DNA of 64,000 nucleotides from Novosphingobium kunmingense (lineage in GTDB: Bacteria > Pseudomonadota > Alphaproteobacteria > Sphingomonadales > Sphingomonadaceae). The stretch is taken from the NCBI RefSeq assembly GCF_002813245.1, contig NZ_PHUF01000002.1, positions 310,001-374,000 of the forward strand, given 5' to 3'. The position numbers were made by a program, and so were the translations under genes. Shown piece by piece: positions 47,287 to 55,493 of the stretch (position 1 is the first letter of the stretch; each line of letters begins with the position of its first letter). A model generated the notes under the pieces. It saw only the letters and a list, made by a program, of their open reading frames with translations, searched no databases and was not told where the DNA came from.

Positions 47287-48810
47287 ATGTTCGGGCGCGT
47301 CAAACCGCTGGACGCCATCTTGGCGACCGCCGAAAAGAAATCACTTCACCGATCGCTTGGCGCGTTCCAGTTGACCATGTTGGGGATCGGCGCGGTCATC
47401 GGTACGGGTATCTTCGTGCTGACCGCCGAAGCAGCCCAGAAGGCCGGTCCGGGCATGATGGTCAGCTTCATGATTGCCGGCTTCGTCTGTGCCGTGGCGG
47501 CGCTGTGCTACGCCGAAATGGCGGCCATGGTTCCGGTTTCGGGATCGGCCTACACCTACAGCTACGCCGTCATGGGGGAACTGATCGCCTGGATGGTCGG
47601 GTGGGCGCTGATCCTCGAATATGCGGTTGCGGCGGGTGCGGTCAGCGTGGGCTGGTCTGGCTATGTGGTCGGCCTCATAGAGAACGCGCTATCGATCGAT
47701 ATTCCCGACACGCTGGTGCGCGGGCCCTATGACGGCGGCATGGTCAATCTCCCGGCCATGCTGATCGCGGGTCTCGTCACCTGGCTGCTGGTGATCGGCA
47801 CCAAGGAAAGCGCGACGGTCAATGCGGTCCTGGTGGCTATCAAGGTGTCGGCGCTGACGATTTTCGTCATCCTGGCCGTGCCGGTGATGAACATGGCCAA
47901 TTTCGAGCCGTTCTCTCCGCTCGGTTTTGGCGGCATAGGGGCTGCTGCGGCTTCGATCTTCTTCGCCTATGTCGGCTTCGACGCGGTCTCTACAGCGGCC
48001 GAGGAGACCAAGAACCCGCAGCGCAACATGCCGATTGGCCTGATCGGCAGCCTCGGCATCTGCACCGTCTTCTACCTGCTGGTCGCCGCCGGCGTGATCG
48101 GATCGGTCGGCGCGCAGCCCGTGATGGGCGCGGGCGGCGAAGTGCTGGAACCCGGTAGCCGCGAACTGGCCGCGCAGTGCAGCGCGATTGCCGATCAGGC
48201 AGTCGTCTGCTCGAAGGAGGCACTGGCCTGGACGCTGCGCGAAATCGGCTGGCCACAGATCGGCAACCTGATCGGGCTTGCCGCAGGTCTGGCGCTGCCC
48301 TCGGTCATCCTGATGATGATGTTCGGCCAGACCCGCATCTTCTTCGTGATGAGCCGCGATGGCCTGCTTCCGGCGACGTTCTCGAAGATCCACCCCAAGT
48401 ACAACACCCCTTCGACGATCACGATCATCACCGGGGCCGCTGTGGCGCTGTTCGCCGCCTTCTTCCCGGTCGGTCTTCTGGCCAACATTTCCAACTCGGG
48501 CACGTTGTTCGCCTTCGCCGCGGTTTCGATCGCTGTGCTGGTTATTCGTCGGACCGATCCGGGCCGCCACCGTCCGTTTCGCACTCCTGCGATCTGGATC
48601 ACCTCGCCACTGGCGTTGCTGGGCTGCCTCTATCTGTTTTACAAGCTCGATCCGAAGAGCCAGATGCTGTTCGTGATCTGGGCTGTCGTCGGCCTGCTGG
48701 TGTACTTCGGCTACAGCCGCAGCCGCAGCCATGTCGGCCGCGGTCTGGTCGAGGTGCACGAGCGCGATGCCGACGCCCCTCCGCAGCCGGTCCCGCCGAT
48801 CGAGGACTGA
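47287..48810 (+). CDS. Amino acid permease (APC superfamily, cationic-type)
   Basis: A 507-residue inner-membrane amino-acid transporter with about 12 to 14 helices. The family start IGAVIGTGIFVLTAEAAQKA holds the unwound substrate-binding G-x-G-x-G segment, followed by CYAEMAAMVPVSGSAYTYSY and FFAYVGFDAVSTAAEETKNP, the latter typical of the cationic amino-acid transporter branch. An extracytoplasmic loop near residue 300 has two Cys (AQCSAIADQAVVCSKEAL). The C-terminal tail is hydrophilic. A strong terminator ends the unit. Confidence 0.92.
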   Translation: MFGRVKPLDAILATAEKKSLHRSLGAFQLTMLGIGAVIGTGIFVLTAEAAQKAGPGMMVSFMIAGFVCAVAALCYAEMAAMVPVSGSAYTYSYAVMGELIAWMVGWALILEYAVAAGAVSVGWSGYVVGLIENALSIDIPDTLVRGPYDGGMVNLPAMLIAGLVTWLLVIGTKESATVNAVLVAIKVSALTIFVILAVPVMNMANFEPFSPLGFGGIGAAAASIFFAYVGFDAVSTAAEETKNPQRNMPIGLIGSLGICTVFYLLVAAGVIGSVGAQPVMGAGGEVLEPGSRELAAQCSAIADQAVVCSKEALAWTLREIGWPQIGNLIGLAAGLALPSVILMMMFGQTRIFFVMSRDGLLPATFSKIHPKYNTPSTITIITGAAVALFAAFFPVGLLANISNSGTLFAFAAVSIAVLVIRRTDPGRHRPFRTPAIWITSPLALLGCLYLFYKLDPKSQMLFVIWAVVGLLVYFGYSRSRSHVGRGLVEVHERDADAPPQPVPPIED

Positions 48811-48835
48811 GGCACGCAAGAGTTCACCCCTTGAA

Positions 48836-48869
48836 GGGCCGCTTCCCTGGTGGAAGCGGCCCCTTTTTT
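48836..48869 (+). terminator. Strong Rho-independent terminator after the permease
   Basis: GGGCCGCTTCC (48836-48846) pairs perfectly with GGAAGCGGCCC (48852-48862) over a five-base loop and is followed by six T residues (48864-48869). It is the clearest terminator in the window. Confidence 0.95.
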
Positions 48870-48873
48870 GGGT

Positions 48874-49350
48874 CTACAGCGCGACCTCGGCGTAGCCGCC
48901 CTTGATGTCGTCGCGCACGTTCATGCCCAGCGCCATCTTGGCTGTGTTGAGTATGCCCGTTTCACCCGACCAGATCGAAGCATCGCCCAAGTCCATGCGA
49001 AGCAGCAGCGCGCTCGCCTTGCCTTCGGGAAACCAGGCTTCGACGAAGTTGTTCCACAGCGCGTCCTTGCGCTCCTGGCTGGTTTCCTCGGTCAGGGTGC
49101 CGGCAAAACGGGCGTGAAGGTCGTGGCCCTTGCTGGTGTAGGTCGCGGTCGCCGGACCCATCGCGGCAAAGCGGTTGTCGGGCGAGGTAAAGAACCAGAT
49201 CATGTGGTGCGCGTCCTTGTCGAGCTGCGCGGTCATGGGCGCAGCGCTGTCGGGATCGGCATCGAGCTGCAGCATCACGTAAGGCGAATTGGCCAGTTCC
49301 TTCCAGAACTTGTCCTTGAGCTCGGTGGGGTTGCCCTGGTCGTACTTCAT
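48874..49350 (-). CDS. Pyridoxamine 5'-phosphate oxidase family protein (general-stress type)
   Basis: A 158-residue flavin-binding split-barrel protein of the general stress protein 26 type. Visible are the N-terminal helix LKDKFWKELANSPYVMLQLD, HHMIWFFTSPDNRFA and the conserved HDLHARFAGTLTEETSQE, with the WNNFVEAWFPEGK segment. These proteins bind FMN or a related cofactor, but the reaction is unknown. The ATG at 49350 has GGAGA in front. It is divergent from imuA, so the LexA box in the shared gap could also touch its promoter. Confidence 0.88.
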   Translation of the reverse strand: MKYDQGNPTELKDKFWKELANSPYVMLQLDADPDSAAPMTAQLDKDAHHMIWFFTSPDNRFAAMGPATATYTSKGHDLHARFAGTLTEETSQERKDALWNNFVEAWFPEGKASALLLRMDLGDASIWSGETGILNTAKMALGMNVRDDIKGGYAEVAL

Positions 49351-49442
49351 GGCTGTCTCCTGCTTGGGTATCTCGATAACCGTGGGGCACGGGCAGGGTT
49401 CCACTGCCCCTTGGGCCATGCGGCAGAGCGTTCGCGGCGCCC

Positions 49443-49477
49443 TTGCGAATCACCGTGCATAAGAACATAATAAGAAC
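49443..49477 (+). promoter_or_regulatory. imuA promoter with LexA (SOS) box
   Basis: GAAC (49463-49466) and GAAC (49474-49477) are direct repeats separated by exactly seven bases, the alphaproteobacterial LexA site. TTGCGA (49443-49448) and CATAAT (49466-49471) at 17-base spacing form a promoter whose -10 lies inside the box, so LexA would block it. The imuA ATG is ten bases after the box. Confidence 0.9.
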
Positions 49478-49487
49478 ATAGATTCGC

Positions 49488-50225
49488 ATGGTACCGACCC
49501 CGACCCCTCTTTCCGCCTTTGCGCGGCGTCCCTTGCTGCCCGCGCGCGGCCTTGCCGGTGCGCAGGCCGCGGGCTGGCAACCCGGCCAGGACGACGGCAC
49601 CCTGCACGGGGAAGTGTTCGCCGCCTCCAGCGAAGGGGGCGGGGCCGCGCTGGCGCTGGCGTTGGTGCTTGACCGCATGGCCGCCCTTGCGCCCGATCCG
49701 GTGGTCGACGTGCCTGATCAGCGTGCCTGGCTATGGGTCCAGGATGCGCAGGCGCTGCGGCTGACGGGGCGCCCCTACCGTCCGGGCCTGCCGCCGGCCT
49801 TGCGCCACCGCCTGGTCCATGTTGCCGCGAAAACCCCGGAAGAGGCGCTGTTCGCGCTGGAAGAGGGGCTGCGCTGCCGCGATCTGGCCTTTGTCATCGG
49901 CGAAGTGGCGGGCAATCCCCGCGCGCTTGATTTCACCGCCTCGCGCCGATTGAGTCTTGCCGCGCAGCGCCATGGGGTTCCCCTGTGGCTGGTGCGGCTC
50001 GACGCCCGGCCCGACCTGTCCGCGGCCCGCCAGCGCTGGCAGGCCCGGGCCGTGCCCAGCCTGCCGCCGCGCTGGAACGCACAGGCCCCGGGCGCTCCTG
50101 CCTGGCAGGCCGAACTGTTTCGCGCGCGCAATCATCCGCCCGGCGAATGGCTGCTGCACCACGCCGCGGACGGGCGCCTTGCCCACCGCGATGCGCCGGA
50201 ACCGGCCCTTCAGACGTTGTCCTGA
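49488..50225 (+). CDS. imuA: SOS mutagenesis protein ImuA
   Basis: A 245-residue RecA/SulA-related accessory protein needed with ImuB and DnaE2 for damage-induced mutagenesis. The fold is recognisable by LHGEVFAASSEGGGAALALA, the AWLWVQDAQALRLTGRPY strand, DLAFVIGEVAGNPRALDFTA and the final ELFRARNHPPGEWLLHHA. No intact Walker A is present, as expected for ImuA. The start ATG is ten bases after a perfect LexA box and has no clear ribosome binding site, so the message may be nearly leaderless. imuB follows with two bases between. Confidence 0.92.
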   Translation: MVPTPTPLSAFARRPLLPARGLAGAQAAGWQPGQDDGTLHGEVFAASSEGGGAALALALVLDRMAALAPDPVVDVPDQRAWLWVQDAQALRLTGRPYRPGLPPALRHRLVHVAAKTPEEALFALEEGLRCRDLAFVIGEVAGNPRALDFTASRRLSLAAQRHGVPLWLVRLDARPDLSAARQRWQARAVPSLPPRWNAQAPGAPAWQAELFRARNHPPGEWLLHHAADGRLAHRDAPEPALQTLS

Positions 50226-50227
50226 CC

Positions 50228-51760
50228 GTGGCGCGCCGCATTCTGGCGATCTGGTTGCCGCGCCTGGCGATCGAGCGCTGGCTGCTGGGCCAGGGCGATG
50301 ATCAATCCGGTGATGGTTCCCCGCTGGTCCTGATCAGCGATACCGCCCATGGCCCGCGAGTGACGGCCGCGACCCGGGCCGGGCTGGAAGCGGGCGCGCG
50401 GCCGGGCATGATGCTGGCCGATGTCCGCGCGCTGTGCCCGCAGATCGCCGTCGCCCCGGCCGATCCGTCGGGCGATCTGGGGCTGCTCGAACAGCTCGCC
50501 CTGTGGGCACAGCGCTGGGGGCCGTGGTCGGCGCTCGATCCGCCCGACGGGCTGGTGGTCGACGTCAGCGGCGCCGCACATCTGTTCGGCGGAGAGGACG
50601 CGCTGCTGGCCGATGCGCGGCGACGACTGGCCGCGCGGGGGCTGTCCACGCGCCTGGCCATCGCCCCCACCGCCGGCGCGGCATGGGCGCTGGCCCATTA
50701 CGGAGCGGACGGCGCCACCGTGCAGCCGGGCGACAGTCTCGACCCCTTGCCGGTGGCGGCGCTGCGGCTCGATCCCGCGGTGCTCACCGTGCTGCGCCGT
50801 CTCGGGCTCAAGCGGATCGGCGATCTGACCGGCGTGGCGCGCGATGCCCTGGCGCGGCGGTTCCGCAGCGCTCACGCTCCGGCGGCCAATCCGCTGATCC
50901 GCATGGACCAGCTGGCCGGCCGCGTGCCCGAGCCGCTGCTGCCGGTGGTCTCCCTCGAATCGCCGCTGGTGCAGCGCCGGCTGATGGAGCCGATCCGCCA
51001 CCGCGTTCTGCTCGACAAGGTCCTCGAGGATCTGTGCGCCGACATGGCGCGCATACTCGAAGGGCGGGCGCTGGGCGCGCGGCGGCTCGAACTGGCGCTG
51101 TGGAAAGTGGACGGCGAAGTTGTCGCCCGCCGGCTGGAGGTCTCTGCCGCCAGCCGCGATGCTGCGCACCTGGCCGGCCTGTTCGCCCGCAAGCTGGACG
51201 ATGTCGACGCCGGCTTCGGGATCGAGCTGGCCCGCTTGCGCGCCGCCTGGATCGAACCGCTGCCACTGGCGCAGAAGGATTTCGAGGCCAGCGCCGAGCG
51301 GCAGGGCACCAGCCTTGCCGCCTGCATCGACCGTCTCAGCGTGCGTCTGGGCGAAGGGGCGATCCGCCGCCCGGTGCTCCACGCCAGCCACGTTCCCGAA
51401 CGCGCCCAGCGCTGGGTTGCGCCGCTCGATCCGGCGGCTGTGCGGCAGGAAAGTCTCGCCTTTCACGCCAGGCCGCTCAAACTGCTCGACCGGGCTGAGC
51501 CGATCGCCGTGCTCTATGCCAGCCCCGATGGACTGCCACGACGGTTTCGCTGGCGCGGCGACGTGCACGAGGTGATGCGCGCCGAAGGCCCGGAACGGAT
51601 CGCGCCCGAATGGTGGCGCGAACGCTCGACCGTCCGGCTGCGCGATTACTACCGGGTCGAGGACGGGGAGGGGAGGCGATACTGGATCTACCGCCACGGC
51701 CTGTCGGGCGACGGCCGCGGCGGTACTCCGGACTGGTATCTGCAGGGGCTGTTCGGCTGA
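50228..51760 (+). CDS. imuB: Y-family polymerase-like protein ImuB
   Basis: A 510-residue relative of translesion polymerases that acts as a hub linking ImuA, DnaE2 and the sliding clamp. The palm is recognisable by DGLVVDVSGAAHLFGGEDAL and the helix-hairpin-helix by LTVLRRLGLKRIGDLTGVA. The acidic catalytic residues are absent: the N-terminus reads ARRILAIWLPRLAIERW without the Asp of active enzymes, and the usual SxDE is replaced. It is therefore expected to be inactive as a polymerase. The start is GTG 50228, two bases after imuA. The stop is two bases from a convergent gene. Confidence 0.92.
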   Translation: MARRILAIWLPRLAIERWLLGQGDDQSGDGSPLVLISDTAHGPRVTAATRAGLEAGARPGMMLADVRALCPQIAVAPADPSGDLGLLEQLALWAQRWGPWSALDPPDGLVVDVSGAAHLFGGEDALLADARRRLAARGLSTRLAIAPTAGAAWALAHYGADGATVQPGDSLDPLPVAALRLDPAVLTVLRRLGLKRIGDLTGVARDALARRFRSAHAPAANPLIRMDQLAGRVPEPLLPVVSLESPLVQRRLMEPIRHRVLLDKVLEDLCADMARILEGRALGARRLELALWKVDGEVVARRLEVSAASRDAAHLAGLFARKLDDVDAGFGIELARLRAAWIEPLPLAQKDFEASAERQGTSLAACIDRLSVRLGEGAIRRPVLHASHVPERAQRWVAPLDPAAVRQESLAFHARPLKLLDRAEPIAVLYASPDGLPRRFRWRGDVHEVMRAEGPERIAPEWWRERSTVRLRDYYRVEDGEGRRYWIYRHGLSGDGRGGTPDWYLQGLFG

Positions 51761-51762
51761 CC

Positions 51763-52656
51763 TTACAGCTGCGGCAGGACCAATGCCTCGCGCGTCATTT
51801 CGTCCAGCGCTTCCTGGCTGCGGGGGGCTTCCTCGCCCAGCAGGAAGGCCAGCAGGTCGCTCTTCAGCCGCTCGGTCTGCGTGGCAAACAGGCCGTGCGG
51901 TTCGCCATCATATTCGATCAGCCGCGCACTATCGACCCGCCGCGCCACTTCGTGGCCCGTTGCGGCGATCGGCACCGTTTTGTCCGCCGTGCCGTGGATG
52001 ACCAGCGTAGGCACCCTGAAGTGCGGCAGATCGGGACGGAAGTCGGTGGTAGCAAAAGCCTTTGCCGCGCCAAGCGTCGGGCGCAGCCCTGCCTGCATCG
52101 CGGTCGCCCAGGCCAGGTGGAGAACCTCGTCGCTGACCGGGTGCGCCAGCATCCCCATCCCGAAGAAGTCCTTGAAGAAGCCGGTAAAGAACTTCGCCCG
52201 GTCTTCCAGCATACCCTGCGTCATCTGGTCGAAGGTCGCCTGCGGCACGCCATCGGGATTGTTGTCCTCTTTCAGCATGTAGGGCACCACCGACGATATC
52301 AGCACCGCCTGGCTTACGCCCTTGCCGCCGTGCCGCGACATGTAGCGCGCGATCTCGCCGCCGCCCATGGAGAAGCCGACCAGCGCGGCGTTCTCGGTCA
52401 CGCCGTAATGCTTCATCACGGCGGCCAGATCGTCGGCGAAGGTGTCGTAGTCGTAGCCTCCCGAGGGCTGGCTCGAACGGCCGAAGCCGCGCCGGTCATA
52501 GGCGATGGCCTTTAAGCCGGCGTCGGCCAGGGCGTGGCTGATCGGATCCCAGCTGTCGCCCGACAGCGGCCAGCCGTGGATCAAGATCACCGGGCGGCCT
52601 TCGCCCCAGACCTTGGAGTAGAGGTGGGTGCCGTCAGCGGTCTCGATAATGTGCAT
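51763..52656 (-). CDS. Alpha/beta hydrolase (non-heme chloroperoxidase-like)
   Basis: A 297-residue cytoplasmic hydrolase. Visible elements are VILIHGWPLSGDSWD (oxyanion region), AYDRRGFGRSSQPSGGYDYD, the nucleophile elbow VGFSMGGGEIARY (Ser), the acid region VIHGTADKTVP and the His in DGEPHGLFATQ. It resembles cofactor-free haloperoxidases and esterases; the substrate is unknown. It lies on the opposite strand between imuB and the second LexA box, splitting the mutagenesis cassette, and its stop is two bases from that of imuB. No SOS site precedes it. Confidence 0.88.
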   Translation of the reverse strand: MHIIETADGTHLYSKVWGEGRPVILIHGWPLSGDSWDPISHALADAGLKAIAYDRRGFGRSSQPSGGYDYDTFADDLAAVMKHYGVTENAALVGFSMGGGEIARYMSRHGGKGVSQAVLISSVVPYMLKEDNNPDGVPQATFDQMTQGMLEDRAKFFTGFFKDFFGMGMLAHPVSDEVLHLAWATAMQAGLRPTLGAAKAFATTDFRPDLPHFRVPTLVIHGTADKTVPIAATGHEVARRVDSARLIEYDGEPHGLFATQTERLKSDLLAFLLGEEAPRSQEALDEMTREALVLPQL

Positions 52657-52780
52657 TGTGGGGAGTTCCTTGTCTGGTCTGTTCAAATGCGCCGCCGCTT
52701 GGGAAAGTTCCGTATTTGCGACACTTTGCGACGAAAAGTGCAGCCAGAGGCTTGAATGGGACTCGCCAAGGGCGATGGGA

Positions 52781-52795
52781 GAACATATAAGGAAC
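52781..52795 (+). promoter_or_regulatory. Second LexA (SOS) box, before the radical SAM gene
   Basis: GAAC (52781-52784) and GAAC (52792-52795) are separated by seven bases, a perfect alphaproteobacterial LexA site. It ends two bases before the ATG at 52798, and AAGGA (52789-52793) inside it may be the ribosome binding site. No good -35 is visible. Confidence 0.88.
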
Positions 52796-52797
52796 AA

Positions 52798-54045
52798 ATG
52801 TCGCAACCCAGCCTTATGGACCGTCTCGCCATTCTGGCCGATGCCGCCAAGTACGACGCCTCCTGCGCCTCGTCGGGCACGGCCAAGCGCACCAGCAAGG
52901 GCGGCAAGGGGATCGGCTCGACCGAGGGCATGGGCATCTGCCACGCCTATGCGCCGGATGGGCGCTGCATTTCGCTGCTCAAGATCCTGCTGACCAACCA
53001 CTGCGTGTTCGATTGCCACTATTGCATCAACCGCAAGAGCTCGAACGTGCGGCGGGCAAAGTTCACGCCCCAGGAAGTCGCCGACCTGACGATCGCCTTT
53101 TACAAGCGCAACTACGTCGAGGGTCTGTTCCTCTCCTCGGGCATCGTCAAGAATTCCAGCCACACGATGGAGCAGCTGATCGAAACCGCGCGGATCCTGC
53201 GCGAGGAGCACGATTTCCGCGGCTATATCCATTTGAAGACCATTCCCGAAGCGGAGGCCGAAATGGTCCGGCGCGCCGGACTCTATGCCGATCGCGTCTC
53301 GATCAATGTCGAACTGCCGACTGTCGCCGGCCTGACCCGCCTTGCGCCTGACAAGGACGTCGGTGTGATCGAAGGCGCGATGGGCGATCTCAAAAGCGCG
53401 ATTATCGAGGCGAAGGACGCGAGGAAGCGCTTCAAGTCCGCGCCGCGCTTTGCCCCGGCCGGGCAATCGACCCAGATGATCGTCGGCGCCGACGATGCCA
53501 GCGATGCCACGATCGTCGGCAAGGCCAGCGCGCTTTACGATCGGTTCCGCCTGCGCCGCGTCTATTATTCGGCCTTCAGCCCGATCCCCGATGCCAGCGC
53601 CGTCCTGCCGCTGCAGCGCCCGCCCCTGATCCGCGAACACCGGCTCTACCAGTCCGACTGGCTGATGCGGTTCTACGGCTTTGCGCCGGGCGAAGTGCAG
53701 CAGGCAGCCGACGATGCCGGGATGCTGCCGCTCGACATCGATCCCAAGCTGGCCTGGGCGCTCAAGTTCCGCGACCGTTTCCCGGTCGACGTCAACCGCG
53801 CCCCGAAGGAAGCGTTGCTGCGGGTGCCGGGACTGGGCACCCGGGCGGTCGGCGCGATCCTCGCGGCGCGGCGGCAGCGGCGCCTGCGGCTCGAAGACGT
53901 GGCCAAACTGACCGTCTCGGTTGCGAAGATCCGGCCGTTCATCGTTGCGGCCGACTGGCGCCCGATCCTCCTGACCGACCGGGCCGATCTCAAAGCTCTG
54001 GTCGCTCCGAAGAGAACCGAGCAGCTCGAACTGTTCGCGGCATGA
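52798..54045 (+). CDS. Putative DNA modification/repair radical SAM protein (TIGR03916-like)
   Basis: A 415-residue radical S-adenosylmethionine enzyme. The iron-sulfur cluster Cys residues are 69, 73 and 76 in CVFDCHYCINRK. KFTPQEVADLTIAFYKRNYV, GLFLSSGIVKNSSHT and AFSPIPDA follow in the barrel. The C-terminus holds a helix-hairpin-helix-like DNA-binding part (VNRAPKEALLRVPGLGTRAV). The reaction is unknown; the family is predicted to modify or repair DNA. The ATG at 52798 is preferred, because an upstream in-frame start would lie before the LexA box. The stop overlaps the next ATG (ATGA). Confidence 0.88.
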   Translation: MSQPSLMDRLAILADAAKYDASCASSGTAKRTSKGGKGIGSTEGMGICHAYAPDGRCISLLKILLTNHCVFDCHYCINRKSSNVRRAKFTPQEVADLTIAFYKRNYVEGLFLSSGIVKNSSHTMEQLIETARILREEHDFRGYIHLKTIPEAEAEMVRRAGLYADRVSINVELPTVAGLTRLAPDKDVGVIEGAMGDLKSAIIEAKDARKRFKSAPRFAPAGQSTQMIVGADDASDATIVGKASALYDRFRLRRVYYSAFSPIPDASAVLPLQRPPLIREHRLYQSDWLMRFYGFAPGEVQQAADDAGMLPLDIDPKLAWALKFRDRFPVDVNRAPKEALLRVPGLGTRAVGAILAARRQRRLRLEDVAKLTVSVAKIRPFIVAADWRPILLTDRADLKALVAPKRTEQLELFAA

Positions 54046-55490
54046 CCCAGCTGTTTCGCGATGCGCGCAGCGGAGAGGCCTTTGCCGCTCCGCTTGCCGC
54101 GCCCGACGATTTTGCCGGCTGGCGCGAACAGGCGCGGCGGCTGGTCAGCGCCGACGTGCCGCCCGATCGCGTGGCCTGGCAGGTCCCGGGCGAGGGCGGC
54201 GAGGACCTCTTTGCCGGGGCGGGCAAGGCCATGCGCCTGCCCGCGCCGCGCGACGACGCGCCGCAGCCGCGGGTGCCGCGCGCCTTTCTCGACCTTGCCG
54301 GAAAGGCCGCGCTCCATTCCGATCCGCAACGCTTCAGCCTGCTCTACCGCCTGTTGTGGCGCCTGCAGACCCGGCCCGGCCTGATGGAGGACGGCGCCGA
54401 CGATGACGTGCGCCGCCTTGCCATGCTGGCCCGTACCGTGCGCCGCGACATCCACAAGATGCGCGCCTTCGTGCGTTTCCGCGTGATCGAGGACGAAGAC
54501 GGCGAACGCTACGTCGCCTGGTTCGAGCCGGAGCATCACATCCTGCGCGCCAACGCCGCCTTTTTCGTCAACCGCTTCACCCAGATGAAGTGGACGATCC
54601 TGACCCCGCAGGGCTCGCTCGACTGGGATGGCCAGACGCTGCGCGAAGGCCCGCCCGCCGCGCGCGGCGATGCCCCGGCGCAGGACGCGGCCGAGGACCT
54701 GTGGAAGACCTACTACGGCTCGATCTTCAATCCGGCACGGCTGAAGATCGGGGCGATGCTCAAGGAAATGCCCAGGCGCTACTGGAAGAACATGCCCGAG
54801 GCGGCGCTGATCCCCGAACTGGTCGCTGGCGCCCAGGCCCGCGAGGCGCGGATGGTGGAAACCGGGGCCGCGCTGTTCACCGAAAGCCGGCCCGACAGTC
54901 TGGAGGCCATCGCCGCGGGCATTTCCGCCTGCACGCGCTGCCCGATCGGCTGCAACGGTACCCGAGCGGTGGCGGGCGAGGGCCGCGCCGACGCCGCGCT
55001 GATGATCGTCGGCGAACAACCCGGCGACAGCGAGGAGCAACAGGGCCGCCCCTTCGTTGGCCCGGCGGGTCAGGTCCTGCGCAGCCACCTGGCCGGGGCC
55101 GGGATCGATCCGGGGCAAGCCTGGCTGACCAACGCGGTCAAGCACTTCAAGTTCGTGCTGCGTGCACCCTCCAAGCGGCGGCTGCACCAGAACCCTTCGG
55201 CCAGGGAGATCGACACCTGTCGCTGGTGGGTGGAAAGCGAACGCCTGCTGGTGCGCCCGAAGATGGTCCTGGCCTTGGGCGCCAGCGCGGCGCGATCGGT
55301 GCTGGGCAAGACCGTGAGCGTGCAGAAGGTGCGAGGGCTTCCGCAGCGGCTGGATGACGGGGCAGAGCTGTGGATTACCACCCATCCGTCCTACCTGTTG
55401 CGCCTTGATGAGGGCGCCCGCGCGGGCGAGGAAGCGCGCTTTGCCGCCGATCTCGCGGCCGCCGGCGCGCGGCTGCGCGACCTGGCATGA
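54042..55490 (+). CDS. udgX: UdgX-family uracil-DNA binding protein with N-terminal DNA-metabolism domain
   Basis: A 482-residue two-domain protein. The N-terminal half (to about 240) resembles TIGR03915/DUF4130, a putative DNA-metabolism domain found next to the radical SAM protein. The C-terminal half is a UdgX-type family 4 uracil-DNA glycosylase: Cys residues in SACTRCPIGCNGTRA for the iron-sulfur cluster, LMIVGEQPGDSEEQQGRPF, and HPSYLLRL near the end. The UdgX-specific loop KRRLHQNPS holds His382, which in studied UdgX bonds covalently to the abasic site after uracil removal. It is coupled to the radical SAM gene by ATGA. Confidence 0.9.
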   Translation: MTQLFRDARSGEAFAAPLAAPDDFAGWREQARRLVSADVPPDRVAWQVPGEGGEDLFAGAGKAMRLPAPRDDAPQPRVPRAFLDLAGKAALHSDPQRFSLLYRLLWRLQTRPGLMEDGADDDVRRLAMLARTVRRDIHKMRAFVRFRVIEDEDGERYVAWFEPEHHILRANAAFFVNRFTQMKWTILTPQGSLDWDGQTLREGPPAARGDAPAQDAAEDLWKTYYGSIFNPARLKIGAMLKEMPRRYWKNMPEAALIPELVAGAQAREARMVETGAALFTESRPDSLEAIAAGISACTRCPIGCNGTRAVAGEGRADAALMIVGEQPGDSEEQQGRPFVGPAGQVLRSHLAGAGIDPGQAWLTNAVKHFKFVLRAPSKRRLHQNPSAREIDTCRWWVESERLLVRPKMVLALGASAARSVLGKTVSVQKVRGLPQRLDDGAELWITTHPSYLLRLDEGARAGEEARFAADLAAAGARLRDLA

Positions 55491-55493
55491 TCG

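Noticed and set aside
52756..52797. Longer start for the radical SAM gene
   Set aside because: It would place the LexA box inside the coding region; the ATG at 52798 directly after the box gives the normal N-terminus.
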